The notes: a model not told the origin generated them from the letters alone. A DNA stretch of 64,000 nt from Trema orientale (GCA_002914845.1 JXTC01000056.1:817655-881654); one strand, 5' to 3'; counted from the first letter of the stretch, positions 42,160-55,397 are shown. Translations and numbers: made by a program.

Positions 42160-42575
42160 ATTGGTCCTATTCTTATCTTTCATTATATTGTTTGTTAACT
42201 AGATGAATGCCATATAACCTCTTTCTATCAACTAACCTGAGCAAACACCAACAAAAGCATTATCGTTGAAAAATATTTTAGATTGGTCTAGATTATAATC
42301 TCAAAAATATAGAATATCTAACATATGTTATATTTCTCACTATAGATAACTCATCTAACGATCAAATCAACTATAATTTTGCTACCTATGGATTGAAATA
42401 TAATAAATGCCTATAATAGATCCTAGCATTAGAATCATGTCATAACTATTAGTAGCGCTCCTAAACAAATTAAGACATCATTCATAAGGTAATATGTATA
42501 GAAAAATATGAACAACTTGAATTAAACAACTAATTAAATAAAATATAAAAAATCAATTAACATTTATGTCTTAGG
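42160..42575 (+). repeat. Direct repeat flanking the FAR1-like region, copy 1
   Basis: About 415 bp with clear but diverged similarity to 47105-47535 in the same orientation. Shared blocks include CCTCTTTCTATCAA, GATCAAATCAACTATA, TTTTGCTACCTATGGATTGA and ACATCATTCATA. No LTR-type end signals or primer site were recognised. Confidence 0.65.
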
Positions 42576-44009
42576 ACTTTGAAATCACCCTTAACCTAAT
42601 CTAAGGCCTACTTTAGTATATGTATATATATATATATGAGAATAAATAACTAAAAAATTATACTAGAATTTTAAAAAAATAAAAATAAAAACTAAAGGGA
42701 AAGAAGAAAGAATGAAGGTAATGGCTGCAACGGCTCCCATGCTCTCCTGCTTGCTCTCTTTAGGTTTTTAGTGTATTCTTAAAGCTCCTAAGTATCTAAG
42801 ACTGACTCCCATCTAGTATAGAGGCTCCTGTTTATAAGCAATTGAGCCTATGAGGTGTCTAGGTCAAGTTCCGCATGGATTATGAGACTTGGACATCAAA
42901 ATTGTGCCAAGTCGGTGGAAAATCCACTACTCTAGCACCGCGATGCACGAATTCCAGCGTCAAGTTTTTGGTAGATTATTATTTTTTTTCTTATATTCTC
43001 CTGTGGAGCCGTGGCGCCAGGCCTCTGTTTTAACTTCCTCATCTCAGCTTGTCCAACTTTTGTCATTTTTGCTTGTTCTCGGCCTGTTTTAATTCCTTTT
43101 CACCATTTAACCTCCACAACACCTATAAACACATGAATAGCATTAATAGTCTTAAAATGATATAAAAACCAAGAAAATAGTATAAAAAATGGCTATCATA
43201 TAAGTGTAAAATCAACATCTATCAAAGGGTATTTATTATTTACCAAATTACAATTATCACTCATAGCCACAAGTCAAAAAATTGGAAGGTATGATTGCTC
43301 GATTTTTATTTTTTTTAATAATGAGATTTTAATAACATAGGGGAAATGAATAAATATGATAATGGAGAAACTAAATATTTTTGATTTGACAAGGGCAAAA
43401 TTTTTCAATTTTCTATTAATTATGCATGTAATGGTAATTGGTAGAAGATCTTTATAATATCAAATCTTGTATATTCATTGTAATAACTTTCATAATTACA
43501 ATGTAGTTATTTAATAAAGAAGGATTAATATGGTACATTGATTGTAGATTAATAATATAATGTAATATGATGTAGTTAAATTTAAATTACATTCAGTTGA
43601 AAAATATTATGTAATATTATATGGAAAAAAAACAAATTCTTATATTACACTAAAATAAAAACTCAAAATTGTTTTTAAAGAAATTGTCGTTTTTGTAATT
43701 AAATATTTTTTCATCGTAATATTAATTACGTTTTAGTTATGTCATTTAATATAGTTTCTTGGGTATTCATTATATAAGTTGATTTCTAATTGTCAATATT
43801 TATTTAATTAACTAAAACTAATTACATTTTATGGTTTGATTTTCGAGTTATTTTTTAATTAATTCTCTCATTTTTCAATGTTCGAATATTTTAATCAACT
43901 TGTTGCTTACAAATTGATAGTTAAACACAACCTTTTATTTCTTTAGGAACCTTTTAAGTCTTACAAATGCTTATTCTTCTTTTTTTTTTTTTCATCAATA
44001 CATTTCTAG
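42576..44009. other. Intergenic with possible retrotransposon remnant
   Basis: The segment 42720-43240 is less AT-rich and contains phrases (CACCATTTAACCTCCACAAC, ATAAAAACCAAGAAAATAGT) that resemble noncoding regions of plant gypsy elements, a resemblance from memory only. The rest is AT-rich. The frame at 42889-43092 has no domain. Confidence 0.4.
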
Positions 44010-46625
44010 AAATGGCAAAAACTTTCACATAAATTACAAAACTCAAAACCATCAACAAATGCACTATAAACTTGAATGATGATGATGACGAAGATTTTCT
44101 TGATTGGATGGGTGTATGTACATATAGCGAACACAATGATATGGTAGATAAAATCCTTCTTGATGACTAGGTCGAAGAAGAGTACGTTGAAGACCAAGAT
44201 CTTATTCTTAATGATAACAACGAATGGAATGATCTAGAAAATAAGTTGTGAGAAAATTTGATGAGCTCATTGGACATTGATAAAAAAACTTGAAGACTTA
44301 TTAGAGTTGGACTTAATAGAGAATGAATTCATAACTATGGAATAAGCAGAGATATTCTATACATTGTACTAAAAAGTAATCTATTTTAGCGTTTCTAAAA
44401 AACTCACAAGAAGAAATGCTAGTTTTGTGTGAGATAACAAGTATAAGCAGATTGCATTCAAATGAAGTATATAAAGACCCTAAATTTTTGCATATAGAAA
44501 ACAGGTTTCATGAATCTCAGAATGTAACAAGGACAGGTTGTCAAGCTACCTTTACAATACATTAAAAAAGAAAAAGAAAATGGAAACTAGTACTTGGGTT
44601 GTTAAATGTTTTAGGACTCATCATAACCATCTCTTAGTATTGCCCCACCAAAAACCTTTCCTCAGATCTAATAGAAAATTAGCAGAAGCAGCTATAGAGC
44701 AATCAATGATAATGAAAAGGTCTGGCATAAGGATATGCAATATTTGGTAATATAAGGTAGAAGAACATGGAGGTTGGAAGAACATAGGATGTATAAAATT
44801 AGATTTATATAAGGCATTCGAAAGAAGTATAAAGTGTAAAATGATTGTAAAATTTCCACTGCATTAGGTTATCTTCAATCAAAGAAGGGACCAAACTCAG
44901 ACTTATTCTACATGCATGCCATTGACGATGAAGGAAGGTTGACTAACTTTTTTTGGGTTGATGGAACTTACAGATTGGACTACAAGTTATTTAGTGATTG
45001 TTTGGCTTTTGATTCAACCTTTAAACCAAACAAGTTAGTCATTCCTTTATTCATTTATATATATATACACTCTATATTGTATTATTTTCTTTTGTGTTTT
45101 GCTTCTTACTAATCGAGTATAATGTGCTTTTCTTCTTTTAAATATGTACAATAAACCATTAGTAATTTTGTTAAGATCGAATAGTCATATTAGAACATAT
45201 GTATTTGGCTTTGCTTTACTTCAAAATGAGTCAACAGAAATATATATATGGGTTTTGAAGACATTTTTAGAGTATATGAATGGTAAGAAGCTTAAAACAG
45301 TTTTGACGAATTATCAGTCCATGAATAAAGCACTTGAGGATATAATGCTTGAAGTTGTATATTGTATATGTTCATGAATATCATAAAGAGTCCCATGCAT
45401 CATATGTATAAAGTCAAATTCACCAAAGATTTGAAAAAAATTGATATTCAGATAATTTTATTCATAAATAGTTCGATTTTGTTATTAAGTTTTTATTTAA
45501 TAAAATATTGTGAATCGATTTAATTTTAACATGTACTATTTTGAGGAGGAATATGAACTACAATAGATAAAGCTAAAAAAGAAAATATGACTTGATGAAC
45601 AATGACTAGTTGGAAGCACAATACATTACAAGGCACATATGAGCGGATTACCATCTTCGTAACTATTAGTGGTTGTAGAGCAACTAAAAGATGTGAAACT
45701 ATAAATGCTTTCTTGAAAAAATATTGGAAGGTACTGTGATAATAGTTTAGTTACTTTGCATTATAACGAGATGACCGAGCACTACAAGACTAAAAATGGC
45801 TGAACCTTTGTTAAATCAAACCAATATGCCATCTGTGGAAGAACAATCAGCTTTAATTTTTACAAGAGAAACTTTTTACAGAGTGAATAATGAGACAATG
45901 CAGGCTGATCAATATATTATTGTACAATGTGACCAAAGTGGCTACAAAATATCAAAATACATGTGTTAGAATCTGAAGCATAAGATCTTTTACTCATTTG
46001 ATGGCGATGATGAGAGATGTGATTGCTACTGGTTCGAGACTAAAGGAATATTATGCAGACATATTTTTACAACCATGAAGTACCTAAATAAATCAGAATT
46101 CTTGCCATGCCTAGTCAAAAGTCTATAGCTCAAAGATACTAAAGATATTGATTTATTAGCACTTGGTAAATAGAGAAAATGCCCACATCTAAATGTAATT
46201 GAGAATACAATATATGGTAGAGTAAGCACACAATGCAATTTGGTTTCATACTATGCTACTAAATCTACAAAAGTATTTAACAGAGCTATGAAAGTGTTGT
46301 CTGAATTGATAATAGATTTGCAAGAAATAACAAGAAAGAAGATCATGATGATTCTTTGATTTCAAAAGATGAGACAGTGATAGAAATGTCATTTGAAATC
46401 AAAGATCCAACATAGGTATCAACAAAAGATTGACCTACTTAGTCAAATATATCTAAGTTAATGTTCTCTCAAAGTCATAATAAAAGAAAAGTGTTGATAA
46501 ACCCATATACTATAAAGCTTGTGGAAGGAGTGGACAAGATTCAAGGAATTTTTCAACAAGGATAAATGAAGGAGTGCAAAAAGCTCAAGGCAAAAGAAGA
46601 AATATTGGTTATTCTAACCTTTAGG
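44010..46625 (+). pseudogene. FAR1/FRS-like (MULE transposase family) gene, broken
   Basis: Family members are either light-signalling transcription factors (FAR1/FHY3) or Jittery-type transposases. Pieces occur in family order. An acidic N-terminal segment (DDDDEDFLDWMGVCTYSEHN) lies near 44080. Part of the FAR1 DNA-binding region at about 44580-44755 reads WVVKCFRTHHNHLL, then RSNRKLAEAAIEQSMIMKRS. The MULE transposase domain shows FYMHAIDDEGRLTNFFWVDG (44906-45040) and NKPLVILLRSNSHIRTYVFG, then WVLKTFLEYMNGKK (45144-45340). The SWIM zinc finger near 46005-46075 shows CDCYWFETKGILCRHIF. Multiple stops and frameshifts separate them, and the block between the transposase core and the SWIM finger is largely scrambled or deleted. 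It is dead. I cannot tell a decayed host FRS gene from a decayed transposon. Confidence 0.8.
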
Positions 46626-47104
46626 AATTTCCATGAATTGAAATATTAGTTTTGCTAACTTTTAAGAATTTTCATAAAGTCTTTTTTTTTTTTTGTCCTT
46701 GTTTGTTCTACATGGTGGCCAACTTAAAAAAAAAAAAAAAACATATAGAGCTTATTATAGTTTTCAAATATTTTCAATACTTTTTTCTATAATATATAGG
46801 TTAAATTGGATTAGATTGAATACGTTTAGTATGTAAATATTCGAATATTAATTTTTAATACTTGACTTATATTCGAACATTAATGTGTTGTTGTTCTGAT
46901 ATTCATCTTTAAAGAATCTTCATATAAAAATAAAAACACAAGATGTTATATTATGAAGATATTGAATTTGAAATGATCACCATCACATCTAAAATATTTG
47001 TATATTCTATTGTATTATTTTCTCTTGTGAAATCACATATATTTAGATTATCCAAACCCTAACATTTAGTCATAAATACCTCATTATTATGAAAAAAAGC
47101 TAGT
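46626..47104. other. Intergenic, no gene seen
   Basis: AT-rich, with a poly-T run at 46682-46695 and a poly-A run at 46727-46741. Nothing recognised. Confidence 0.45.
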
Positions 47105-47535
47105 AACTATCCTTTCATTCTTTCCTTATATTGTATATCTAGACAAACGCTATAGAAAACCTCTTTCTATCAAATAACCTAAGTATACAAATGCTCTAAA
47201 ATTACCCAATAGAAGCACTAAGTAAAGAAAGATAGATTGATCTAGGTAATCATCATATAAAAATAAATTTCTAACCTAGGTTATGTTCCTTAAAAGTATA
47301 GATAATTCATCGAATGATCAAATCAACTATAGTTTTGCTACCTATGGATTGAAATATAGTAAACTCTTATTTAAACCTTAGTATTAGAATCATATCATGA
47401 CTATATAGTAGCGTACCTAAACAAATCAAGACATCATTCATAGTCCAATGTGTACAGAAGAATATTAACAACTTTAAATAAATAACTAACTGCAAAAAAT
47501 CTAAAAATTAAAGAACAAACATGATTAAGGCTTTT
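47105..47535 (+). repeat. Direct repeat flanking the FAR1-like region, copy 2
   Basis: Diverged copy of 42160-42575, same orientation, about 4.9 kb away. Shared blocks include CCTCTTTCTATCAA, GATCAAATCAACTATAG and TTTTGCTACCTATGGATTGA. It ends just before the large LTR element. Confidence 0.65.
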
Positions 47536-47607
47536 GACATTGCAGGATACACTGTTGAATATTGATATGAAATCTTCTGAAGAGATTAGAAATTGGTCTC
47601 AACTTTG

Positions 47608-49281
47608 TCTTAGCCCAAGATTGACTGCCTAAGAGGGGGGTGAATTGGGTTTTAAAATTTTTTAATAACTTTTTCAACTATGTAAAATCATAGACTACTA
47701 TTTTAAAACTTTTAAGCTAAATAAATAATAATAACAAATATATAACAGTACTACTAAGTAAATTAAGCATAATAAATATCAAACACTCAATCAAATAGCT
47801 TGCAATAAAGTAAACAGTATAAAGATAGAGAAAATACAAACTCAATTTTTACGAGTTTTGATAAATACGACAGTTTGCCTATGTCCCAGGTCCTCAGCAA
47901 CTTGCTTCGAGCTTTCCACTATCAGATCAAGATTATGAGCTTGACGACCCTTGTATAAATAGAGTGAATTCTTCTTAGATTCACCCTAGCCTTTAAAATA
48001 GTTTTGACTCCGACTCTATTATGCCTAACCTCGAATTATTTTAACTTTGGTGACCACCTCACCTACACGGATTGTTTAGCTAATGGTGTCAATCTCAACA
48101 ACTCACGGGTTGTTTATGACTCCAGTGGTAACCTCACCTATATACGGGTTGTTTATGACTCCGGTGCAAACCTCACCTCAACTCAAATCCGTTTTCAATA
48201 AAAGAGTGAACACACTTACTCACGAACTCTCCTCACAAAATAATAAATACAATTTTGGCTTTGGAGATTTGAGAATAATGCATTATAGATGCTCTAAAAA
48301 TTGGCTCACTATGATTTGAAAGTGTAATTGATATGAAAATAGACTAAGATACTTTGAGAGTAGATGAATATCAATTTAGGTTCATGCTCAAGTCATAAAT
48401 GTCACCAAATGAGGCTCAATATAAAGATATTCAAGAAAACTATTTATAGCCGTTATTAGTTTTTTGCCAAACGTTTGGTCGACCAAAATTAAAGTTGCTC
48501 GACCAAAAATATAGCTGTTAGAGTTTGATACGTCAGTTCGGCTCTAATAGTAATTTCTGGCCATTAGTTTGAAAACTGGTTGACCAACTTTTGGTCGACC
48601 AAAATCATTGTTGGTCGACCAAAATCAAACCTATTTTTGGTCGTTTTTTAAACTTTGACAGGATTTTTGGCCTTTTTCAGATTTTAACATTTTTTGATGT
48701 TTTTCAAAAACTGACTTCTAAACTTAATTTAAACACTTTAAAAATATTAGAAATCAATTTGAAAGGAATATTTTGGCTTTTACAAATTTATTTTAATTTC
48801 ACAAATATATTTAACAATAATTTAGAATGTGTTTATTCTAAAAAACATTCTTGTTTGCAAATAAAAATATCTTCTTTTAGCTTATTTCAAATAATCATGA
48901 TTTCAAATATATTTGTAACTAATTTAAACTTAAGAAATTATTATTTTTTATTTTCAAACTTCTATGATATAATAACCATTTTAAGCTAAAGATAGTTGAA
49001 AATTCTTTTTGAAAGTAGGAGCCAATGCAAAAAGAATCTATATGCAATGAACTAAATCAAATACAAGACTAAGTATAAAAATATACCCTATCTAGACATG
49101 GTCTTATATCTTGATTGTCCATCGTCAAGCTTGATTCTAGTAAGTCCATATATATCCATCTTCAAGCTTGAGTTAAAACTTTGAAACCATTTCACTATAC
49201 ACACAAGTTTAATCATTATACTAAATCAAACGTTTGCTATCTTCAAAATAAGAGTAAGATTGAAACCTCATTTTCTCAACA
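47608..49281 (-). repeat. 3' LTR (1674 bp)
   Basis: Matches 53168-54821 along its length with scattered changes. It contains perfect 12-base palindromes TTGGTCGACCAA at 48475, 48591 and 48611, plus a degraded one near 48495. At 48040-48190 it holds imperfect tandem units with AACCTCACCTA and GGTTGTTTATGACTCC. The small frames at 48004-48201 and 48083-48319 are translations of this tandem array, not genes. Confidence 0.92.
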
Positions 49282-50859
49282 ATCTCCCCCTTTTTTATGA
49301 CGACAAATATTGATTTATGGGATAAAAGAAAATATGTAACAAGGTTATGAAAATATGGAATTTGATAAATTCACCTTAATCCTTAACATATTTTAAGTTT
49401 TATCTCAAAATATGCTTGAAAAAGTAAAACAGACTTGCTCTCTCTTTTTAACTCAATTAATCATCATAAGCATATTGTGAGAAAATGTAAAATGAATGTA
49501 TACTAAACAAAGTTCTCCCCCTTAAAATATGCACACTCATAAATGAATCTTTTTCTCCTCATATTCATAAATCATCATCCTTCTTCCCCTTTTGACATCA
49601 TTAAAAGGATAGGAATAATTTTCAAATTAGATATCTCATAGAAACTAATCTATCCCTTTGAAATAAGATTCTCCCTACATTAATTTAGTATATTTCTCTT
49701 CTCCTTTGAAATCATGATAAAATTATATGAAAGAGTAATACACAAACAATTTTCTCTCATGAAAAAAAAATAACATGACAAGTTATGCAATTAGGAGATA
49801 TGAAGGAACAAGAATTGAATAATCTTCAAAATAAGAATAACAATATCAAACAAAAGATTGAACAACAATATGATGACAAAGTGAAAATAAGAGCATTCTT
49901 TTAATTTTTTATAAAACTTCTTCTATTAATAATAAGTATGACAAATGTAGCATATTCAAAATAGAGAAGTTGCATCAAATCAAGATCATGAAAGCTTTAA
50001 GTATTAATATTTCACTTGTTCAAAATATATTTCTCCAAGTATAATCAATACAAAATAAATAATTTCTTTTTCTTCATTTTCATCAAATTATAGAGAACAT
50101 ATCAAAAATTATGCATTCAAAAGATATATAACGATTTAGTACAATAAAAAAATCATAAATATGCTCCCTACAATATATGAATTATGATCAAAAGTTAAAT
50201 AACCAAAGTAGGTAAAGATCATTCACATAAGAGAGATATCAATGTCAAATAGTAGAATCATAAGCATAAGGCAGCCAAATTAAGAGAAACATTCAAGATA
50301 ATAATTCATTTGATCATTAATTCATTGAATCTCAAAGTCTTGAAAGTCCAAGAAAAATCAAAATATGACTTTCATCAAAAGATTTACTTGTATAATGTCA
50401 TTAGATGAATAATCATACACAAATATTTAGAATGACAAAGTTACAAAATATAATCATTGAATTCAAGCAAGATGTCATTTTAGTTCTAAAATCAATTTCC
50501 ATACATCTACTTATATATATGCATAAAATATATCACCAATAGAAATAAAATTATTTAATTAATGTATTTGAGATTTGTTATGAATGACCATCAAGGATTT
50601 GCACAAAAATAAGAATTCAAGTACTATGCATTGTACAATCTATTTGAATCATATAAAAGTAATTAATATATCAATCAAATTTAAACATAAATAAATAAAA
50701 TCATATATACCATCCTTCTACAAGCTCTTCATCTTCTTTGTGTTAAGGTTGGACTTAATCGTTATCTTTGATTTATCTTTAAGATCTAATCATTCAAGGT
50801 TTATTCCACACCTACACACAATATCATCTATGCTTTTCTCCTTGAAGGAGTTATTAGTT

Positions 50860-51420
50860 TCATCAGATATCACATGCATAAATCCATCTACTACTTAGTT
50901 CTTTTATTGAAAAACTCTCTTTATGCATTATTAGTAGTAGAGTAACCGAAAAAAGTTCTAACATTGGATTTTGAATCAATATTTTTAAGTTGTTTTTGAT
51001 TTTTAGAAGAAACAAAGTATTTACATCCAAAGACTCTAAAATAACCAATACTAGGTTTTTGATCATTTCAAAACTCATGATGGTATTTTATTCAAAATAA
51101 GTTTAATCAACATCTGGTTTAAAATATAATAAATAGTATTGACTACTTTGGCCAAAGATATTTGTATTCGACATAACTATTTTGAAACCAAAAAAAAAAA
51201 TTATAAAAACAAAAATCAACTACCTCGAGGTCATAATATTTTTCAAAAAAAAAGTTGACTTTCCAAAGTAACATGCTTTACAATTCTTGTCATTTCCAAA
51301 AAAAATTAGACTAGCTAAACCATAACAAGATTTTTTTTAGTTAAGTTTTGAAATAATAACCATACTAGCATGTCCAAGTTTTATATGTCATAATTAATAA
51401 ACATTTTCTTTTAAAGCAAA
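50860..51420 (-). pseudogene. Copia integrase C-terminal trace
   Basis: On the minus strand, 50863-51078 reads as a frameshifted version of the copia integrase tail: one frame gives NNLKILIQNPMLELF where intact relatives have a DNLGKFDSKSDxGxFLGYS-type block. Surrounding sequence to about 51420 has scattered short matches in other frames. It is beyond repair as a reading frame. The stretch 49300-50850 shows no coding sequence I can recognise. Confidence 0.5.
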
Positions 51421-51788
51421 AAAAATTATCTTGACTTGAAAATTTTTCCACAAAAGAAAAAAATTATTAAAAGATATATCTTATTTCTTCAGATTTTTAA
51501 ATTGAGCTTTTGAAATGTCAAAGAAAAACTCAATAACTTAATCACATAATTGAGAAAAACTAAGCATATTATTTTTCTAGTAAGATATTCTCAAAGATAG
51601 ATAAAAAAATTATTACCGATATTACTTATGCTAATGATCTTGCTTTTTGTGTTATCGCCAAAAATAAAATATTCACCATCATTTCTTTGTAAAAGTTGAG
51701 AGCTTGGTGAAGTCATTAGTTTTGCTCTTGGAACACCCACTTTCTTGCTTGTACCTACAACAAAGATTCAAATATGGATTTTTAGTAC

Positions 51789-53030
51789 TCACATGACTTT
51801 GGGTCCATGAGAGTTAGTCTTAGATTCTTTTGGTACCCAAGCTAGTTTTCCACCAAAATAAGTATTTTTCTTCACAAAGCATGAAAAGCTAGTGTATCCA
51901 TCTTGATTGCAATAATTGCATACACATTTTGAGTCACTACTAGATGTTACTTTGACAAAATAAGTTTTGAAATACTTTTGTTCTATAAAAAGTTTGTATC
52001 CTATTCCTTTTTTGTCAAAAATACATCCTTGCCTACTAAGTATCATATCAAAATTTTTCTTTCTATTTGTAAATTTGTGGATAACTTTAGTCAAATAGAA
52101 AATTTTGTCATTGAAGGAAACATTTTCATTTAACAAAATGTCACAATTACTACAAGGTAATTTTGTTTCCTTTTCTTTTGTAAGCTCTTCAATTATTTTT
52201 GACAAACTAAGAATTTCTTTTTTTAGAACATTATTCTTAAAAATGAGTTTTTCATAGTTTTTGTGTAAATCATTAAAGTAACTCAATAGATTTTCATATG
52301 ATAAATCACAATCACTATCATTGTCACTATTATTATCATTGGGGTTAAGAGATTTTACTTCATCCTCAGTTGCCATGAAACACATGTTGTCACCTTGAAC
52401 TTCTTCATTAATTCATTGTTTCCATTATCAACACAAATGGCCTTCATTTCTTTTTTTTCCTCTCCATTTTGATTTTCATTCTTGATCATCATGATTTTAC
52501 GAGAAATGAAAAATTTGATGAGTTCTTCTAGAGGAACATTGGTGACGTCTTTCTCTTTTTGGATAGCAACTATCTCCTTTTGATATGCTTTTTGTTATGA
52601 TTTTTATAACCTTTGTTACCATTTTGGTATTGCTATAAGTTTTCTCAAGAGTATGAAGATCATTAGTGATGTTAATAAATCTTATAATCATTTGAGCAAT
52701 AGATTCATCATTTTTCATTTCAAATAACTCATAGTCATGCACAAGCATACTAATTTTATTTTCTTTCATTTGACTTGTGTTTTTATATAAGCTTCTAAGT
52801 ATTTTCTACATTTCATGTGCACTAGTAGCCATTTGTACGCTATTATAAATATTTACATCTAGACTACATAACAAACAATGCAAAGCAAATCTATTCCTAG
52901 AAAATATGATTTTATCAAAATTATCATATTCATCTAATTTTTTTTCAACAAATTTATCATCAATTATTTTTCTAATATTCAATAAATCATCACTCATAAA
53001 CTTAAGAAATTTAAGCATTTTAATTTTCAA
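51789..53030 (-). pseudogene. Copia gag, frameshifted, zinc knuckle mutated
   Basis: Read on the minus strand in three pieces: 53030-52806 (LKFLKFMSDDLLNIRKIIDD, then DKIIFSRNRFALHCLLCSLD), 52769-52497 (LVHDYELFEMKNDESIAQMI, UBN2-type gag) and 52385-51789 (198 residues). The last piece has an acidic start, a long Leu/Lys/Glu-rich probable coiled coil (ENLLSYFNDLHKNYEKLIFK) and then CNYCNQDGYTSFSC. That is a CX2CX4HX4C zinc knuckle in which the histidine has become tyrosine, so zinc and RNA binding would be impaired. The trailing WVPKESKTNSHGPK is the usual junction to the protease region, where the frame stops. Confidence 0.75.
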
Positions 53031-53167
53031 AATATTATAGTCAATACCATTGAAAAATGGTGGTCTAGTTGAAAACCCTTCATTTGAAAGATTCTAAAAA
53101 TTATTTGGGTTCGCCATCTCAAGATGGTTAAGTCTTTAAATTTTGAGCACTAAGCTCTAATACCAAT

Positions 53168-54821
53168 TACTAGCCCAAGATTCACTATTCAAAAAGAGAG
53201 GTGAATTGGGTTTTAAAACTTTTTAAGAATCTTTTTAATTATGTAAAATCATAGACCACTATTTTAAAACTTTTAAGCTAAATAAATAATTATATAACAG
53301 TAATACTAAGTAAATTAAGCACATTAAATATCAAACACTCAATCAAATAGCTTGCAATAAAGTAAAGAATGTAGCGATAGAGAAAATACAAACTCGGTTT
53401 TTACGAAGTTCGACAAACACGATGGTTTGCCTACGTCCCCGGCCCTCGGAAACTTGCTTCAAGCTTTCTACTATCGGATCAAGATTATGGGCTTAACCGA
53501 CCCTTGTACAAACGGAGTGAATTCTTCTTAGGCACACCCTAGCCTTTACAATAATCTTGACTCCGACTTTATCATACCTAACCTCAGATTATTTTGACTA
53601 CGGTGACAACCTCACCTACACGGATTGTTTGGCCAATGGTACCAATCTCACCAACTCACGGGTTATTTATGACTCCGATGGTAACCTCACCTATACACAG
53701 GTTGTTTATGACAATGGTGCCAACCTCACCTCAACTATAATTGTTTTTCAATAAAAGAGTGAACACACTCACTCACAAACTCTCTTCACAAAATAATGAA
53801 TACAATTTTGGTTTTAGAGATTTGAGAACAATGCACTATAGATGCTCTAAGATTGGCTCAAGTAGATAAATATCAATTTAGGCTCATGATCAAGTCATAA
53901 ATACCATCAAATGAGGCTTTATATATAGATATCCAGGAAAACTAGTTTATAATCGCTATTAGCTTTTTGCCAAACGTTTGGTCGACCAAAATTAAAGCTG
54001 GTCGACCAAAAATATAGCTATTGGAGTTTGATACATTAATTCAGCTCCAACGGTTATTTCTAGCCATTGGTTCGAAAAGTGGTCGACCAAAGTTTGTCGA
54101 CCAAAATCGCTGTAGGTCGACCAAAATCAAACCTATTTTTGGTCATTTTTCAAGCTTTGATAGGATTTTTGGCTTTTTTTTTTTCAGATTTTGACAGCTT
54201 TTATTATTTTTTAAAAACTGACTTCTAAACTTATTTTTAACACTTTAAAAATATTAGAAATCAATTTGAAAAGAATACTTTGGCTTTTGTAAATTTGTTT
54301 TACTTTCATAAATATATTTAACAATAATTTAAAGTGTTTATACTAAAATCACATTATTGTTTGCAAATAGAAAATCCTCTTTTAGCCTATTTCAAATAAT
54401 CATGATTTCAAATATATTTGTAACTTATTTAAACTTAAGAAATCATTATTTTTTTATTTCAAACTTCTATGATAAAATAACCATTTTAAGTTTAAGATAG
54501 CTTGAAAATTCTTTTGAAAGTATTTGAAAATTCTTTTTGAAAGTATGAGCCAATGCAAAGACAATCTATGTGTAATGAACTAAATCAAATACAAGACTAA
54601 GTATAAAATATACCTTATCTAGATATGGTCTTGTATCTTGATCGTCCATTGTCAAGCTTAATTCTAGTAAGTCCATATGCATCCATCTTTAAGTTTGATT
54701 CCTTGATTAACTTGAGTTAGAACTTTGAAACCGTTTCACTACACACTCAAGTTCAATCATTAGTACTAAATCAAATGTTTGTTATCTTCAAAATAAGAGT
54801 AAGATTGAAACCTTCTCAACA
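53168..54821 (-). repeat. 5' LTR (1654 bp)
   Basis: Partner of 47608-49281, with the same GGTCGACC palindromes at about 53978-54125 and the same tandem AACCTCACCTA array (53608-53735). Both LTRs retain the same order of motifs, and small indels account for the 20-bp length difference. Confidence 0.92.
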
Positions 54822-54826
54822 CTTTG

Positions 54827-55397
54827 CCCTACCTACAAGGTTTGCTTGTTGAAATTCTCTTCTAAGATGATTTAAAGGACAATAAATGTCCTTTTAATTC
54901 ATATTCTTCCTGAGTTCATATGCTTGATTGAATTTGTTTGAAATTCTTCTCAATATCTTTTATTTCAGATAATTAAATATGTTCATGCTAAGCACTGTCC
55001 TACGTGTAAACGATGTGTAGAATAGTTTGACCATCATTATCCATGGATATCTAATTATGTGGGGAAGATAATATTTATATTCTTTTATCTTAGGATTCTT
55101 AGGCTCTTGTTAGATCCTGTATTTTACTAAGGAAAAATAAGAAAAAAAGAAGGAAAATATTATTAATAAAGGGAGGAAAATATTAATTGCTAAAAAATAT
55201 TTATTAGCAAATAATATTGTACCTCTAGATTTCTATAAAATTTTCTTTCAAAACTTATATTTTTCTCGATCTTCTTATGATAATTCTAAGTCCTCCTAAC
55301 TCATTAAATATTTCTTTCACTTTGAGTTTCCCTGAATTTTTCCTTTTTTTTCTCTCTCATATAAATTCAAACTAGAGAAAATGAAATCTCTCCATAT
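54827..55397. other. Intergenic, no gene seen
   Basis: AT-rich. At about 55000-55060 a fragment reads like a DHHC-cysteine-rich phrase (KHCPTCKRCVE, then FDHHYPWIS) in the plus strand, possibly a relic of an S-acyltransferase exon, but it is short, has a stop within it and lacks flanking domain sequence. Confidence 0.4.

Larger units (their letters stand above)
47608..54821 (-). mobile_element. Copia-type LTR retrotransposon, full length, decayed
   Basis: A 7.2-kb element transcribed on the minus strand. The 5' LTR is 53168-54821 and the 3' LTR 47608-49281. CTTTG flanks both ends (47603-47607, 54822-54826). Just inside the 5' LTR, on the minus strand, TTGGTATTAGAGC matches the initiator tRNA-Met primer site (about 53154-53166). 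The polypurine tract AAAAAAGGGGGAG directly precedes the 3' LTR (about 49284-49297). The interior (3.9 kb) holds a broken gag and a trace of integrase; I recognise no reverse transcriptase. The long gag with a coiled-coil-like middle and the long LTRs resemble Maximus/SIRE-type copia elements. Confidence 0.92.

Noticed and set aside
48004..48319. Small ORFs in the LTR (and the equivalent at 53557-53754)
   Set aside because: They translate a short tandem repeat inside both LTRs of the copia element; there is no independent gene evidence.
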